A stretch of 27,537 bases of DNA from RGIG1934 sp045122895 (lineage in GTDB: Bacteria; Bacillota; Clostridia; Lachnospirales; Lachnospiraceae): the NCBI GenBank assembly GCA_045122895.1, contig JBGVIE010000018.1, positions 1 to 27,537 of the forward strand. The letters are read 5' to 3'. The first letter of the stretch is position 1; each line of letters starts with the position of its first letter. The translations under genes and the position numbers were made by a program. Shown here in pieces: positions 1 through 7,424 of the stretch. The notes under the pieces are model-generated. The model had not been told where the DNA came from and searched no databases. It saw only the letters and a program-made list of their open reading frames with translations.

Positions 1-375
1 GTTGTAATGATACGTCTTGGTAGCGAAGATATCGCCAGTGATAATGAATTAATTGGTTTGCTAAAAGCGTTGTTAAGTGATAAGATGGGAGGAGATGAGA
101 AAATCGAGATTCTTGAAAATGATTATGGGTTAAAGATGAATAAAGAAGTTGAAGAGGAGTTGAGGATTATGTGCAATTTGAGTGATCTGGTAGAAGAACG
201 TGGTATTGCAATTGGCGAAGAACGTGGCATTGCAATTGGCGAAGAACGTGGCATTGCACGTGGTACTGTAAATGTCGCAAAAAAAATGCTAAAAGCCAAT
301 AAGCCAATTGTGGAAATAATGGAATTTACAGAACTGTCTGAAGAAGAAATAAGAAAATTGAAGGAAGAAATATAA
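1..375 (+). CDS. Rpn family nuclease/putative transposase, C-terminal part (partial)
   Basis: The reading frame is open from base 1, so the ATG at 7 is internal and the N-terminal PD-(D/E)XK nuclease domain lies outside the window. What remains (about 124 residues) is the helical, charged tail typical of Rpn (recombination-promoting nuclease, formerly transposase_31) proteins. It holds three copies of an octapeptide close to ERGIAIGE at about residues 63-86 of the visible part. It ends with a short helical motif containing the phrase ELSEEEIRKLKEE, as is usual in this family. Rpn proteins are DNA endonucleases linked to RecA-independent recombination or to phage defence. The family call rests on the tail only; the repeat and ending are characteristic, but the catalytic domain is not visible. 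Confidence 0.72.
   Translation, partial: VVMIRLGSEDIASDNELIGLLKALLSDKMGGDEKIEILENDYGLKMNKEVEEELRIMCNLSDLVEERGIAIGEERGIAIGEERGIARGTVNVAKKMLKANKPIVEIMEFTELSEEEIRKLKEEI
193..264 (+). repeat. Three 24-bp in-frame tandem repeats in the Rpn tail
   Basis: Three consecutive 24-bp units (193-216, 217-240, 241-264) encode EERGIAIG, EERGIAIG and EERGIARG. The first two differ at one base (GGTATT/GGCATT). The third has diverged only at its end. Such repeats in Rpn tails vary in copy number between alleles by slippage. Confidence 0.9.
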
Positions 376-450
376 GTAATGTTAACCGATAAGACAAGAA
401 GCTGTCGCACTAAGTAATGCGCATCTCTTTTTCCATACAAAAAACTTCCA

Positions 451-524
451 CACTAATCCCCATTCCGCAGACGCCCTCGTCGGAGGAATCGCGAGCTGAA
501 TATCAGATTCAGCTCTGCGATCAG
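451..524 (-). repeat. 3' fragment of the mosaic gene-start repeat (copy A)
   Basis: This 74-bp stretch is nearly identical to 21494-21565 upstream of the nicotinate phosphoribosyltransferase gene. It contains the same two potential hairpins: CCGCAGACG/CGTCGG, and AGCTGAAT/ATTCAGCT at about 494-511. On the minus strand it ends in GGGGATTAGTGTG, the RBS-start motif of the family. Here that motif leads only into a 14-codon ORF, not a recognisable gene. The stop codon of the TRIC gene (521-523) lies inside the repeat. Confidence 0.85.
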
Positions 525-1180
525 GATTCCCCATCTTTAGAATTCAAATTAACCCTTGGAAGATTCCATTTAAAATGTGCTGCAAGCAGACGCAAAATCA
601 CCACCATCACAAGACTTGCCACAGCTGCAAATTCCACATACCCTGTTTTTTCAAGACACAGATACGCTGTAGAACCCGCTATGGAAGCAGTTGCATACAC
701 GTGTTTTCTAAAAATATATGGCATATTCCCGGCAAAAATATCTCGCATTACTCCTCCGCCAACGCCAGTTATGACACCCATAAACAGAAGTAAAACAGTA
801 CTGCTATATCCTACTTGTTCCTGAACATATCGAATGCCTGTCACGGTAAAAGCACCTAAACCGACAGCATCAGACAACAGCAGTACCTGATTACAGATAG
901 AACTGTAATTTCTTTTTTTCTGCTTTGATACGCCCACGCCAATCACAAAAGCTGCAAACGCTGCACAAATTGCCAACAGGGCATTTCTTGGATTTTGAAA
1001 CACCCCTGGCGGTACTTCTCCTATTAAAACATCACGAAGTATTCCTCCGCCAACGGCTGTTACAAGTCCAAGAACCATAACACCTAACATATCCATTCCC
1101 TTTTTCATGGCTTCAATCGCTCCTGAAACAGAAAATGCAATAGTTCCTAAAATTTCAAAAAACATCATCATTATATTCAT
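521..1180 (-). CDS. TRIC/UPF0126 family membrane protein
   Basis: This is a 219-residue, very hydrophobic protein with an internal duplication. Each half has a glycine motif followed by Arg-Asp: AVGGGILRDVLIG near residue 42 and GVGGGVMRDIFAG near residue 137. That duplicated GGGxxRD signature defines the UPF0126 family, whose members resemble trimeric intracellular cation channels, with about seven membrane helices. The transported ion in bacteria is not settled; a glycine-transport role is suggested for some relatives. The ATG at 1180 has only a distant RBS (GAGGGG about 16 bases upstream), and the ATG triplets at codons 4-6 are possible alternatives. The last two codons and the stop lie in a dispersed repeat, so the tail may have been altered by its arrival. 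Confidence 0.88.
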   Translation of the reverse strand: MNIMMMFFEILGTIAFSVSGAIEAMKKGMDMLGVMVLGLVTAVGGGILRDVLIGEVPPGVFQNPRNALLAICAAFAAFVIGVGVSKQKKRNYSSICNQVLLLSDAVGLGAFTVTGIRYVQEQVGYSSTVLLLFMGVITGVGGGVMRDIFAGNMPYIFRKHVYATASIAGSTAYLCLEKTGYVEFAAVASLVMVVILRLLAAHFKWNLPRVNLNSKDGES

Positions 1181-1242
1181 ATTGGTTTCAATTCAACCCC
1201 TCACAGCAATATTTGAAAGTAGTATATGTAATACTTACATTA

Positions 1243-1271
1243 TTTATAATATTGTATCTGTTCAGAGTCAA
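1243..1271 (-). promoter_or_regulatory. Promoter for the TRIC gene, -35 from a repeat end
   Basis: The minus strand has TTGACT (1266-1271), a 17-base spacer and TATAAA (1243-1248). The -35 box lies inside a 26-bp stretch (1255-1280) that matches the end of the inverted-repeat element at 18406-18432 in 25 positions, with one substitution and one single-base gap. Confidence 0.6.
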
Positions 1272-1286
1272 CCTCAAAACTAACTT

Positions 1287-2435
1287 TTATAATGCCTCCT
1301 CATACAGAAAAAGAATATCTTCCTTTCTCGTACTTCTCGGATTAACTAAAATATTGCCGCTCTTCATTGCATCATCTGCCATCGCATCAAACTTATCACT
1401 TGTAACTGAAACCTCCGAAAGAGAACCCGGAATTCCAAGCTCTTCATTTAGCTGTAGAAGCAAATCCACTAACATATATGGCTCAAACTCATCCTCATAT
1501 GCTTTAACCTTAGCAATGTAATTATAAATCTTTAAATATTTTCCATCGTCTGCAAGCGCATTATATTTAACAACAATGGGGAGTAAAATTGCATTTGCAA
1601 CACCGTGAGGAACATCAAAAAATGCACTGATCGGATGACTCATGGCATGTACATTTCCAAGTCTTGCAAAAGAAAAAGCAATTCCTGCAAAAAGAGAACC
1701 CACAAGCATACCTTCGGCCGCCTCAAAATCCGTTCTATCAGCAACATATCTCCTTATATTTTTTCCAATAAGCTCAAGTGCCTTCTCTGCCATAGCATCA
1801 GAAAAAGGAGAAGATGCCTTCGAAATATATGCCTCAAGTGCATGTACCATAGCGTCAATTCCACAAGCCGCTGCTACAGAAACCGGAGTCGTTGTAATAA
1901 GTTCTGCATCCAAAATAGCATATGCAGGAATCAATTTATAGCTAAAAACAGTAAGCTTATAGTTTCTACTATGGTCTGTAATAACAGAAAAAGCTGTCAC
2001 TTCCGACCCGGTTCCTGCTGTAGTAGGAATAGCTATAAGCGGAATTATTTCACCGGGAACTTTCCCTCCGCCTTCATAATCTATAATACTTCCGCCGTAT
2101 TTCGCTACAACTCCTACAGCCTTAGCCACATCCATAGGCGAGCCGCCACCAAGTGCTATGATAAAATCAGCACCACTTTCTTTAAACGCTTCTGCCGCTT
2201 TATCAACTGTTTCTACCGATGGGTTTCCTTCCGTTTCAGCGTACGAATCAACCTCAATCCCTGCACTCAAAAGTGCATCTGAACATTTTTTTACAACTCC
2301 CATTTTATTAAGATGTGGGCCTGAGATAATATATCCATGTGTACCACCTAATTTTTTCACAATATCAGGAAGTTTTGACAGACTTCCCTTACCTACAATA
2401 ACATCCTGCGGTACCGAAAAAGAAAATTCGTTCAT
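1287..2435 (-). CDS. Iron-containing alcohol dehydrogenase
   Basis: This is a 382-residue type III (iron-dependent) alcohol dehydrogenase; such enzymes reduce aldehydes or semialdehydes with NAD(P)H. The cofactor motif GGGSPMD is at residues 96-102. Metal ligands match the FucO pattern as Asp194, His198, His263 and His277, with His267 nearby. An ATG at 2447 is in frame but forms part of the ribosome binding site, so translation should start at 2435 (GGAGG, 5 bases, ATG). It lies downstream of the aminotransferase gene on the same strand, separated only by a short repeat, so the two are probably one operon. The pairing suggests reduction of the aldehyde made by transamination, as 4-hydroxybutyrate, 3-hydroxypropionate or isethionate dehydrogenases do. 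The substrate cannot be read from the sequence. No clear terminator follows the gene. Confidence 0.9.
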   Translation of the reverse strand: MNEFSFSVPQDVIVGKGSLSKLPDIVKKLGGTHGYIISGPHLNKMGVVKKCSDALLSAGIEVDSYAETEGNPSVETVDKAAEAFKESGADFIIALGGGSPMDVAKAVGVVAKYGGSIIDYEGGGKVPGEIIPLIAIPTTAGTGSEVTAFSVITDHSRNYKLTVFSYKLIPAYAILDAELITTTPVSVAAACGIDAMVHALEAYISKASSPFSDAMAEKALELIGKNIRRYVADRTDFEAAEGMLVGSLFAGIAFSFARLGNVHAMSHPISAFFDVPHGVANAILLPIVVKYNALADDGKYLKIYNYIAKVKAYEDEFEPYMLVDLLLQLNEELGIPGSLSEVSVTSDKFDAMADDAMKSGNILVNPRSTRKEDILFLYEEAL

Positions 2436-2508
2436 ACTAACCTCCATTCCGTCTCAATTAGCCGTGTGCAAAATCGGCGCATCGGCGCGATTTTTCACAC
2501 TAATCTCC
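2436..2508 (-). repeat. Mosaic gene-start repeat, internally deleted (copy B)
   Basis: On the minus strand this 73-bp unit begins with GGAGATTAGTGTG, whose first G is the last base of the aminotransferase stop codon. It ends with GGAATGGAGGTTAGT directly before the alcohol dehydrogenase ATG. The 5' half encodes VKNRADAPILHTAN and a stop (2498-2454), matching the copies at 8774 and 21638. The middle hairpins seen in the full copy are missing. The alcohol dehydrogenase RBS is therefore part of the repeat. Confidence 0.88.
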
Positions 2509-3722
2509 TATGATAAAGACTTCACTGTTTCATCTAATATCTCAAACGCTTTGTCGCACTCTTCCTCTGATACGATAAGTGGTGGTACCATACGAATTGT
2601 ATGAGCTCCTATAGCCGTAATCAGAAGTTTTCTATCTAATGCGCCATGCTTTACTTCTACACCGCTAATAGCATCGTCAAATTCAACACCAACCAATAAT
2701 CCCTGATGTCTTACCTCTTTTACGTGTGGAAGCTTATTAAGTTTTGCAGCAAAATAGTCACCCATCTTTTTCGCATTACCTGCCAAATCTCTATCAAGCA
2801 GTTCGTTAACCTCTGCAAGAGCTGCTGCACAGGAAACCGGATGTCCACCAAATGTAGTGCCGTGAGAACCTGCCGAAAAGGCTTTTGCAACTTCACTTGT
2901 TGCACAAATTGCACCTATTGGCATTCCACCACCTAATCCTTTTGCCATAGACACAATATCAGGTTTGATTCCATAATTCATATAAGACATTACAGAACCG
3001 GTTCTGCACCATCCTGTCTGAACCTCATCAATAAGCAGGAGCATTCCCTTTTCATCACAGAACTCACGAAGACCCTTCATAAAATCCATAGTGGCAGGAT
3101 GAACACCCCCTTCACCCTGAACAGGCTCAATCATAATAGCAATTGTGTTCTCTGTACAGGCATTTTTGAAAGCTTCCAAATCATTGTAAGGAGCATAAGA
3201 AAATCCATAGGTCATAGGACCAAAGCCTACCTGGCATCCGTTACCTGGCTGGCCAGTTGCGGACATAGCCCCAAAAGTTCTACCGTGAAAGCCCATCTTT
3301 GCAGTTACAATATGATATTTATTCGGACCATATATTTCAATACCATACTTACGAGCCATTTTAATCATAGCTTCGTTGGCCTCTGTACCTGAATTCTGAT
3401 AAAAAATCTTATCCATACCAATTGTCTCACATACTTTTTCAGCAAGAAGTGCCTGTGGAATTGTGTATGGATAATTGAATGTGTGCATAACATCGTCCAC
3501 CTGCTCCTTAACCGCTGCAACAACCTTCGGATTTCTGCTACCTGCATTGTTAACCGCAATACCTGCATAAAAATCAAGGTATGGTGTTCCCTCTTCATCG
3601 TACAAGTACATTCCTTCAGCAGTCTCAGCTAAAAAATCAAAACGCTCATATGTTTCGATCATATACTTGTTAACCTTATCCTTAATGTCCTGTTTTGTTA
3701 ATCCTGTGTCTTTTAACTTCAT
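2508..3722 (-). CDS. Class III PLP-dependent aminotransferase (ArgD/GABA-transaminase-like)
   Basis: This is a 404-residue fold-type I aminotransferase that would move an omega-amino group to a 2-oxo acid. Visible family marks are SGTEANE (111-117), GFHGRT (about 144-149), IDEVQTG (231-237) and the PLP-binding lysine Lys261 in SMAKGLGGG. By sequence it could be labelled acetylornithine aminotransferase. No arginine biosynthesis gene is nearby, while an iron alcohol dehydrogenase follows and an XRE-cupin regulator precedes, which is an arrangement of amine or omega-amino acid use (GABA, beta-alanine, putrescine or taurine). The start at 3722 has a good RBS (GGAGG, 7 bases before ATG). Expression is probably controlled by the terminator in its leader. 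Confidence 0.88.
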   Translation of the reverse strand: MKLKDTGLTKQDIKDKVNKYMIETYERFDFLAETAEGMYLYDEEGTPYLDFYAGIAVNNAGSRNPKVVAAVKEQVDDVMHTFNYPYTIPQALLAEKVCETIGMDKIFYQNSGTEANEAMIKMARKYGIEIYGPNKYHIVTAKMGFHGRTFGAMSATGQPGNGCQVGFGPMTYGFSYAPYNDLEAFKNACTENTIAIMIEPVQGEGGVHPATMDFMKGLREFCDEKGMLLLIDEVQTGWCRTGSVMSYMNYGIKPDIVSMAKGLGGGMPIGAICATSEVAKAFSAGSHGTTFGGHPVSCAAALAEVNELLDRDLAGNAKKMGDYFAAKLNKLPHVKEVRHQGLLVGVEFDDAISGVEVKHGALDRKLLITAIGAHTIRMVPPLIVSEEECDKAFEILDETVKSLS

Positions 3723-3750
3723 ATCAATTCCTCCATTCCACTTTTCAATG

Positions 3751-3785
3751 AAAAAAGCGCCGGTGATTCTCTAATCACCGACGCC
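3751..3785 (-). terminator. Intrinsic terminator in the aminotransferase leader (candidate attenuator)
   Basis: In the minus-strand RNA, arms 3784-3773 and 3768-3757 form a 12-bp stem with one G-U pair and a 4-base loop (AGAG), followed directly by six U residues (3756-3751). It lies about 30-60 bases downstream of the predicted start of the aminotransferase transcript and upstream of its RBS. It can also stop transcripts of the XRE-cupin gene. Confidence 0.85.
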
Positions 3786-3817
3786 TTCGTCTCGTCTGTT
3801 ATCGACTTGTTGAGTAC

Positions 3818-3846
3818 AATATATCACACAACATTTTATTCGTCAA
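3818..3846 (-). promoter_or_regulatory. Promoter of the aminotransferase operon
   Basis: TTGACG (3846-3841), a 17-base spacer and TATATT (3823-3818) on the minus strand form a near-consensus sigma-A promoter. An imperfect inverted repeat, GTTG...CAAC, flanks the -10 box and could be an operator. Confidence 0.75.
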
Positions 3847-3913
3847 CAGTATTTTCAATATTTTTTTGATTGTTTTCTCTCTTTTATTCATTATATTGTA
3901 CATTTAGTATTAT

Positions 3914-4465
3914 CTAGCACACAACAAAGAAAGAGATAAAGCTAATTTTGCTTTTTCCATCATTTTTATAAATGTGCGGCTGATCTGATTCAAAACGAAA
4001 CATCTGATTTTTCCCCACAACATACCTGACATCTTCAAGTACGATACTAAGCTCACCTTCAATCATTGTAATATACTCCTTAGTTCTCTCGCCATGGGAA
4101 CCACTCTCATATACACCGCCTGGCTCAATATCTATTCTGTATATCTCTACCGTCCTGTTATCTGCAATCGGAAAGCAGGTCCACACATGATATTTGCCTT
4201 TTACATCTTTTGTTGGCTCAAGTCTTGTTACATCCACAAGATACGTACTATTTTGAGGTGCCTGGGTCAAATCTCTGAGTTCTACGCGAAGTCCACTCAT
4301 TATTTTGCCAATAACACCGATTGAAGGATTTGCATTACATTTTTCAATAGCAGCAAGCATACTTTTACTAACACCTGTCTGTTCTGCCACCATATCAAGG
4401 CTCATGCCTCGTGCCTGTCGTATTCTTTTTAAGTTCACTCCAATATTATATGAAAGATAATCCAT
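3914..4465 (-). CDS. XRE-cupin transcriptional regulator
   Basis: This 183-residue protein has an N-terminal XRE helix-turn-helix (about residues 8-66; helices around SLDMVAEQTGVSKSMLAAIE) and a C-terminal cupin_2 barrel (about 105-180). This is the PuuR/HipB-cupin architecture, in which the cupin senses a small molecule and the HTH binds DNA. It lies directly upstream of, and on the same strand as, the aminotransferase-alcohol dehydrogenase genes, so it is the likely local regulator. The ligand is unknown. Translation starts at 4465 behind GAGGGTGG. It ends with a stop at 3914 and has no terminator before that in the aminotransferase leader. Confidence 0.9.
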   Translation of the reverse strand: MDYLSYNIGVNLKRIRQARGMSLDMVAEQTGVSKSMLAAIEKCNANPSIGVIGKIMSGLRVELRDLTQAPQNSTYLVDVTRLEPTKDVKGKYHVWTCFPIADNRTVEIYRIDIEPGGVYESGSHGERTKEYITMIEGELSIVLEDVRYVVGKNQMFRFESDQPHIYKNDGKSKISFISFFVVC

Positions 4466-4501
4466 TAATCCACCCTCTTTCTGAATAGTTACGATATTTT
4501 A

Positions 4502-4529
4502 ATTATAGGTAACTGACGAAAAAAGACAA
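4502..4529 (-). promoter_or_regulatory. Probable promoter of the XRE-cupin gene
   Basis: The minus strand has TTGTCT (4529-4524), a 16-base spacer and TATAAT (4507-4502), about 35 bases upstream of the start codon. Confidence 0.55.
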
Positions 4530-4651
4530 GCACAAATGCCTGCCTTTTGCCACGATATATGATGAATTATCTCCCTAAAAAAGTGCATATACGATAATTC
4601 ATACTCAAAATCCATTCTACCATATACTGCAATCATTGACACAAAATGTAA

Positions 4652-4679
4652 AATCGACGTGTTTTTCAACACAATCGAC
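4652..4679. repeat. Direct AATCGAC repeats around a small hairpin
   Basis: AATCGAC occurs at 4652-4658 and 4673-4679 and flanks GTGTT-TTTC-AACAC (4659-4672). It lies in the gap between the two XRE-type genes. It could be a regulator binding site; no function is shown. Confidence 0.4.
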
Positions 4680-4700
4680 ATACATCATTCTATAATAAAA

Positions 4701-4718
4701 CAATAAATATCTTTATTG
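4701..4718 (-). terminator. Weak terminator after the double-HTH gene
   Basis: In minus-strand RNA, CAAUAAA-GAUA-UUUAUUG forms a 7-bp, AU-rich stem followed by UUUUAUU. It lies 12 bases after the stop codon of the 228-residue regulator. The position fits, but the stem is weak. Confidence 0.4.
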
Positions 4719-4729
4719 TATCTCTATTT

Positions 4730-5416
4730 TCAATCACAACCCCTTAGATACTCTGTCCATCTCGCATAACTCGAAAGCAAATCTGCAAGAAGTTTTTTCT
4801 CTTCAACACTTATCTCACCGAATATCTCCTGTATAAGGTAAGTCACAACATAATCAACATTCTTAAGACTTCCAACAAAAAAATAATCAATTGGTATTTT
4901 CCATTTTTCTGCCAGAAGTATCATATTACTTAGAGATATACCTGCATCATTAGACTCAATATTTCTTACACTTTTTTCATTGTAACTGAGTTCTTTTGTC
5001 AAATCCTCAACCTCGATATTTCTAATAAGACGTTGCAACTTTATAAGATAACCAACATTACCACTCTTAAATATTTTATCTATCTCCTCCTCTGAATAGT
5101 AATCCATAATTCTGTACCTTATACACAACACATACAGTAATGCTGTTATCTTTTCTGTATGATTTAATTTCTCAATTATTTTCTTTACTTCCAGTGCCAC
5201 ATAATATTTTATGCTTCTTGAAAACACAAAACTGTCTATTGTCCTATTACTGGAATTAGCCAGTTCTAATAAAAAAGATTTAGTCGGCTCGGTCCTTCCA
5301 TGAAGAATATTGTATACAACATCCGACGTGACCTTTACCTCTCTTGCAATCTCTACCTGTGAAAAGTTCTTTTCTTCCATATATTTTTCTATATTTTGAA
5401 CAATAGAATTCCTCAT
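4730..5416 (-). CDS. Regulator with two XRE-type helix-turn-helix domains
   Basis: This 228-residue protein has an HTH at about residues 7-60 (IAREVKVTSDVVYNILHGR) and a second at about 126-181 (VEDLTKELSYNEKSVRNIE...). A helical linker joins them (about 65-120). Having two XRE domains in one chain is unusual; most family members have one and dimerise. The tail from about 185 is helical. The ATG at 5416 is the first in frame after an upstream stop, and its RBS (AAAAGGAAA) is far away at about 17 bases, so translation may be weak. The operon context is poor: it stands alone and is divergent from the LytTR regulator at 5773. I do not recognise a named orthologue. Confidence 0.72.
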   Translation of the reverse strand: MRNSIVQNIEKYMEEKNFSQVEIAREVKVTSDVVYNILHGRTEPTKSFLLELANSSNRTIDSFVFSRSIKYYVALEVKKIIEKLNHTEKITALLYVLCIRYRIMDYYSEEEIDKIFKSGNVGYLIKLQRLIRNIEVEDLTKELSYNEKSVRNIESNDAGISLSNMILLAEKWKIPIDYFFVGSLKNVDYVVTYLIQEIFGEISVEEKKLLADLLSSYARWTEYLRGCD

Positions 5417-5772
5417 AAAATCGTATATTATTTCCTTTTAATTTTGTTGATACAATTTTATTTGAATTATTCACCTCATTCCATCGTTCATTCAAGGTAA
5501 TAGCATTAAAAATACGGTTTATTTTGTTTTTTCTACGCATTAATTATTCATTTAAACTTTTTATGCAGAAACGAAATATTTTTATATATAATAATATTAT
5601 AAGATATATTTATCTGTGCAAACCTGCATCTGTTTTTCTGTTATCTTTTGTTCTTTTTTTTCTTCACTAACCGCGGGTTTTGTACAGATAATTCTTTGTT
5701 GACATATTTCATATATTCATTCATAATACATAATATGTAAATGAAACATATACAAGATAGAGGTTTAAAAGT
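5417..5772. other. AT-rich divergent intergenic region
   Basis: This 356-bp region separates the divergent regulators. It is very AT-rich, with A/T runs near 5575-5610. The only clear element is the plus-strand promoter at 5699-5727. A minus-strand promoter is uncertain (TTGCAC near 5620 with poorly spaced -10 candidates). No RNA gene was recognised. Confidence 0.6.
5699..5727 (+). promoter_or_regulatory. Promoter of the LytTR regulator gene
   Basis: A consensus TTGACA (5699-5704), a 17-base spacer and CATAAT (5722-5727) lie about 45 bases before the start codon. The RBS is AGAGG at 5759-5763. Confidence 0.7.
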
Positions 5773-6495
5773 ATGAATATTAATGTTGCCATTTGCGATG
5801 ATACTACTATTATTGCAGAAGATTTAAAGAAACATATTGAGAGCAAATTTGGTTCAGTTATCAACAAAATATATATGTACGAAAACGGTGCTGAGCTTAT
5901 CAATGATGTCAAAGAGTTCGACACTTCTTTTGATATTGTTTTTCTTGATTTAGATATGCCGGTTCTTAATGGACAGGAGACAGCAAAAGAACTTCGCAAG
6001 TTTGCTAATCATGAAAATACAAAAATTATCTTCTGTACCGGTTACGAAATCTACGCAAGCGAAATAATGGATTGTCGTCCTTATGGATATATTACCAAGC
6101 CTGTTGATTATGACAAATTAGATGCTTTAGTGGACAAAGCGCTTGCCAGCTTTAACACTACTGATTTCCTTGTAGCATTCAGCAAAGTCAACAAACATCT
6201 CGTACTTGATTCACGCAAAATACTATATATCAGAAGTAAAAGCCGCGCGTGCATTTTTTACACTACAGAAGGAACACACTCTTTTAAAATGGGGATAAGT
6301 CAGGTGTATGAAATTCTAAACAGTAAAGTCAAAACTTTCGCACAGATTCATTCATCATACCTTGTAAATATGGCATTTATCCAGAATATCAAATCTTCTA
6401 AGATTATACTCAACTCGAATGACGAATTACCTGTCGGCAGAAAATTTCACAACGACTTTTTGATTAAGTTCGGTGATTTTATGCTTGATAGATAA
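5773..6495 (+). CDS. LytTR family response regulator (orphan)
   Basis: This 240-residue response regulator of the AgrA/LytR class has a receiver domain at residues 1-120. It shows the acidic pair Asp9-Asp10, the phosphoacceptor Asp59 in FLDLDMP, Thr89 and Lys109. A LytTR DNA-binding domain occupies about 135-238. No histidine kinase is in the window, so its partner is elsewhere or it works unphosphorylated. The next genes on the strand encode a DUF975 membrane protein 41 bases downstream and a Gx transporter that overlaps it. Co-transcription is plausible, so the regulator may control its own membrane-protein operon. Confidence 0.93.
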   Translation: MNINVAICDDTTIIAEDLKKHIESKFGSVINKIYMYENGAELINDVKEFDTSFDIVFLDLDMPVLNGQETAKELRKFANHENTKIIFCTGYEIYASEIMDCRPYGYITKPVDYDKLDALVDKALASFNTTDFLVAFSKVNKHLVLDSRKILYIRSKSRACIFYTTEGTHSFKMGISQVYEILNSKVKTFAQIHSSYLVNMAFIQNIKSSKIILNSNDELPVGRKFHNDFLIKFGDFMLDR

Positions 6496-6536
6496 TATAC
6501 AACTAGTTACATTAATATTAGGGAGGAGCTTACTTT

Positions 6537-7424
6537 ATGAATAGAAAAGTAACATCACTAGAGTGCAAAGAAAGAGCACTTGAAGCTTTGCGTGGTAAGT
6601 GGTTAACATGTTTAATCGCAGTCTTTATCTTTACACTTATTACAGAATCTGCTTCTATGATAGATACATATCTTGAATACCAGTACAAAAAGGACCATGG
6701 ATATACTAACTATGAAATAGCATTGGATAAGAATTCTAAAGAATCGAAGAATTCTGATAGTATCACAACAGCCCTGGTAAATAACGGAATCAAGTCATCT
6801 TCTGCTCACACTTCAATAATCGAGCTTACTACAGGAAACACAGAGTATCAGACTCCGTTTTGGCTTACATCATTACAGCTTGCAATTAATATTTTTACTT
6901 TTCCACTTACTGTGGGATACGCTTTATTTTTCCTGTTGATTATTCAGGGTAAAGAACCTACCATTAAGACACTGTTTGAGAGCTACGGTTACTTCTTAAA
7001 TATACTTCTGACCAAGCTTTATGTGGGATTACGTATTTTTATCGGGCTGATACTACTGATAATTCCCGGAATCATCGCTATCTACAAATACGCATTTGTA
7101 GATTACATAATAGCTGAAGATGGAGATATCAGATGCAAAGCAGCTACAGATAAAAGTTCTGATATGATATATGGACATAAAGTAGAATTATTTGTATTAG
7201 AGCTTTCTTTACTTGGCTGGAGCATATTAGCAGGAATAACATCGACACTCCTTGCTTTTGTATTTTATTCATTAAATCTTGCTCCACTTGCTATATTATT
7301 TGCAATAATCCCGGGATTATTCTTCTGTGTGTACAGCAGTTCAGCGGTTGCCGCTTTCTATCAGACAATCAAGGAGCAAACAAACAAAAATAAAGAAGAC
7401 ATAAACAGTTATGAATACAACTAA
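6537..7424 (+). CDS. DUF975 family integral membrane protein
   Basis: This 295-residue protein begins with the N-terminal DUF975 pattern (ECKERALEALRGKW) followed by a membrane helix. A polar, Ser/Lys-rich extracellular loop follows at about 45-100, then several helices, with GLILLIIPGIIAIYKYAF near 165-185. The last helix is near 240-275. DUF975 proteins are Firmicutes membrane proteins of unknown function. The start is well supported (GGAGG, 10 bases before ATG). The 3' end overlaps the next gene by 14 bases, which suggests coupled translation. Confidence 0.85.
   Translation: MNRKVTSLECKERALEALRGKWLTCLIAVFIFTLITESASMIDTYLEYQYKKDHGYTNYEIALDKNSKESKNSDSITTALVNNGIKSSSAHTSIIELTTGNTEYQTPFWLTSLQLAINIFTFPLTVGYALFFLLIIQGKEPTIKTLFESYGYFLNILLTKLYVGLRIFIGLILLIIPGIIAIYKYAFVDYIIAEDGDIRCKAATDKSSDMIYGHKVELFVLELSLLGWSILAGITSTLLAFVFYSLNLAPLAILFAIIPGLFFCVYSSSAVAAFYQTIKEQTNKNKEDINSYEYN

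Noticed and set aside
1605..2282. 225-codon plus-strand ORF inside the alcohol dehydrogenase gene
   Set aside because: Antisense shadow with extreme Ser/Cys/Arg content and no RBS.
4499..4681. 60-codon minus-strand ORF between the two XRE genes
   Set aside because: No RBS, no family resemblance, Cys/His/Tyr-rich composition typical of chance ORFs, and it covers the XRE-cupin promoter.
5280..5540. 86-codon minus-strand ORF overlapping the start of the double-HTH gene
   Set aside because: Its second half is the out-of-frame reading of the regulator gene; only the upstream part is free and it lacks a convincing RBS.
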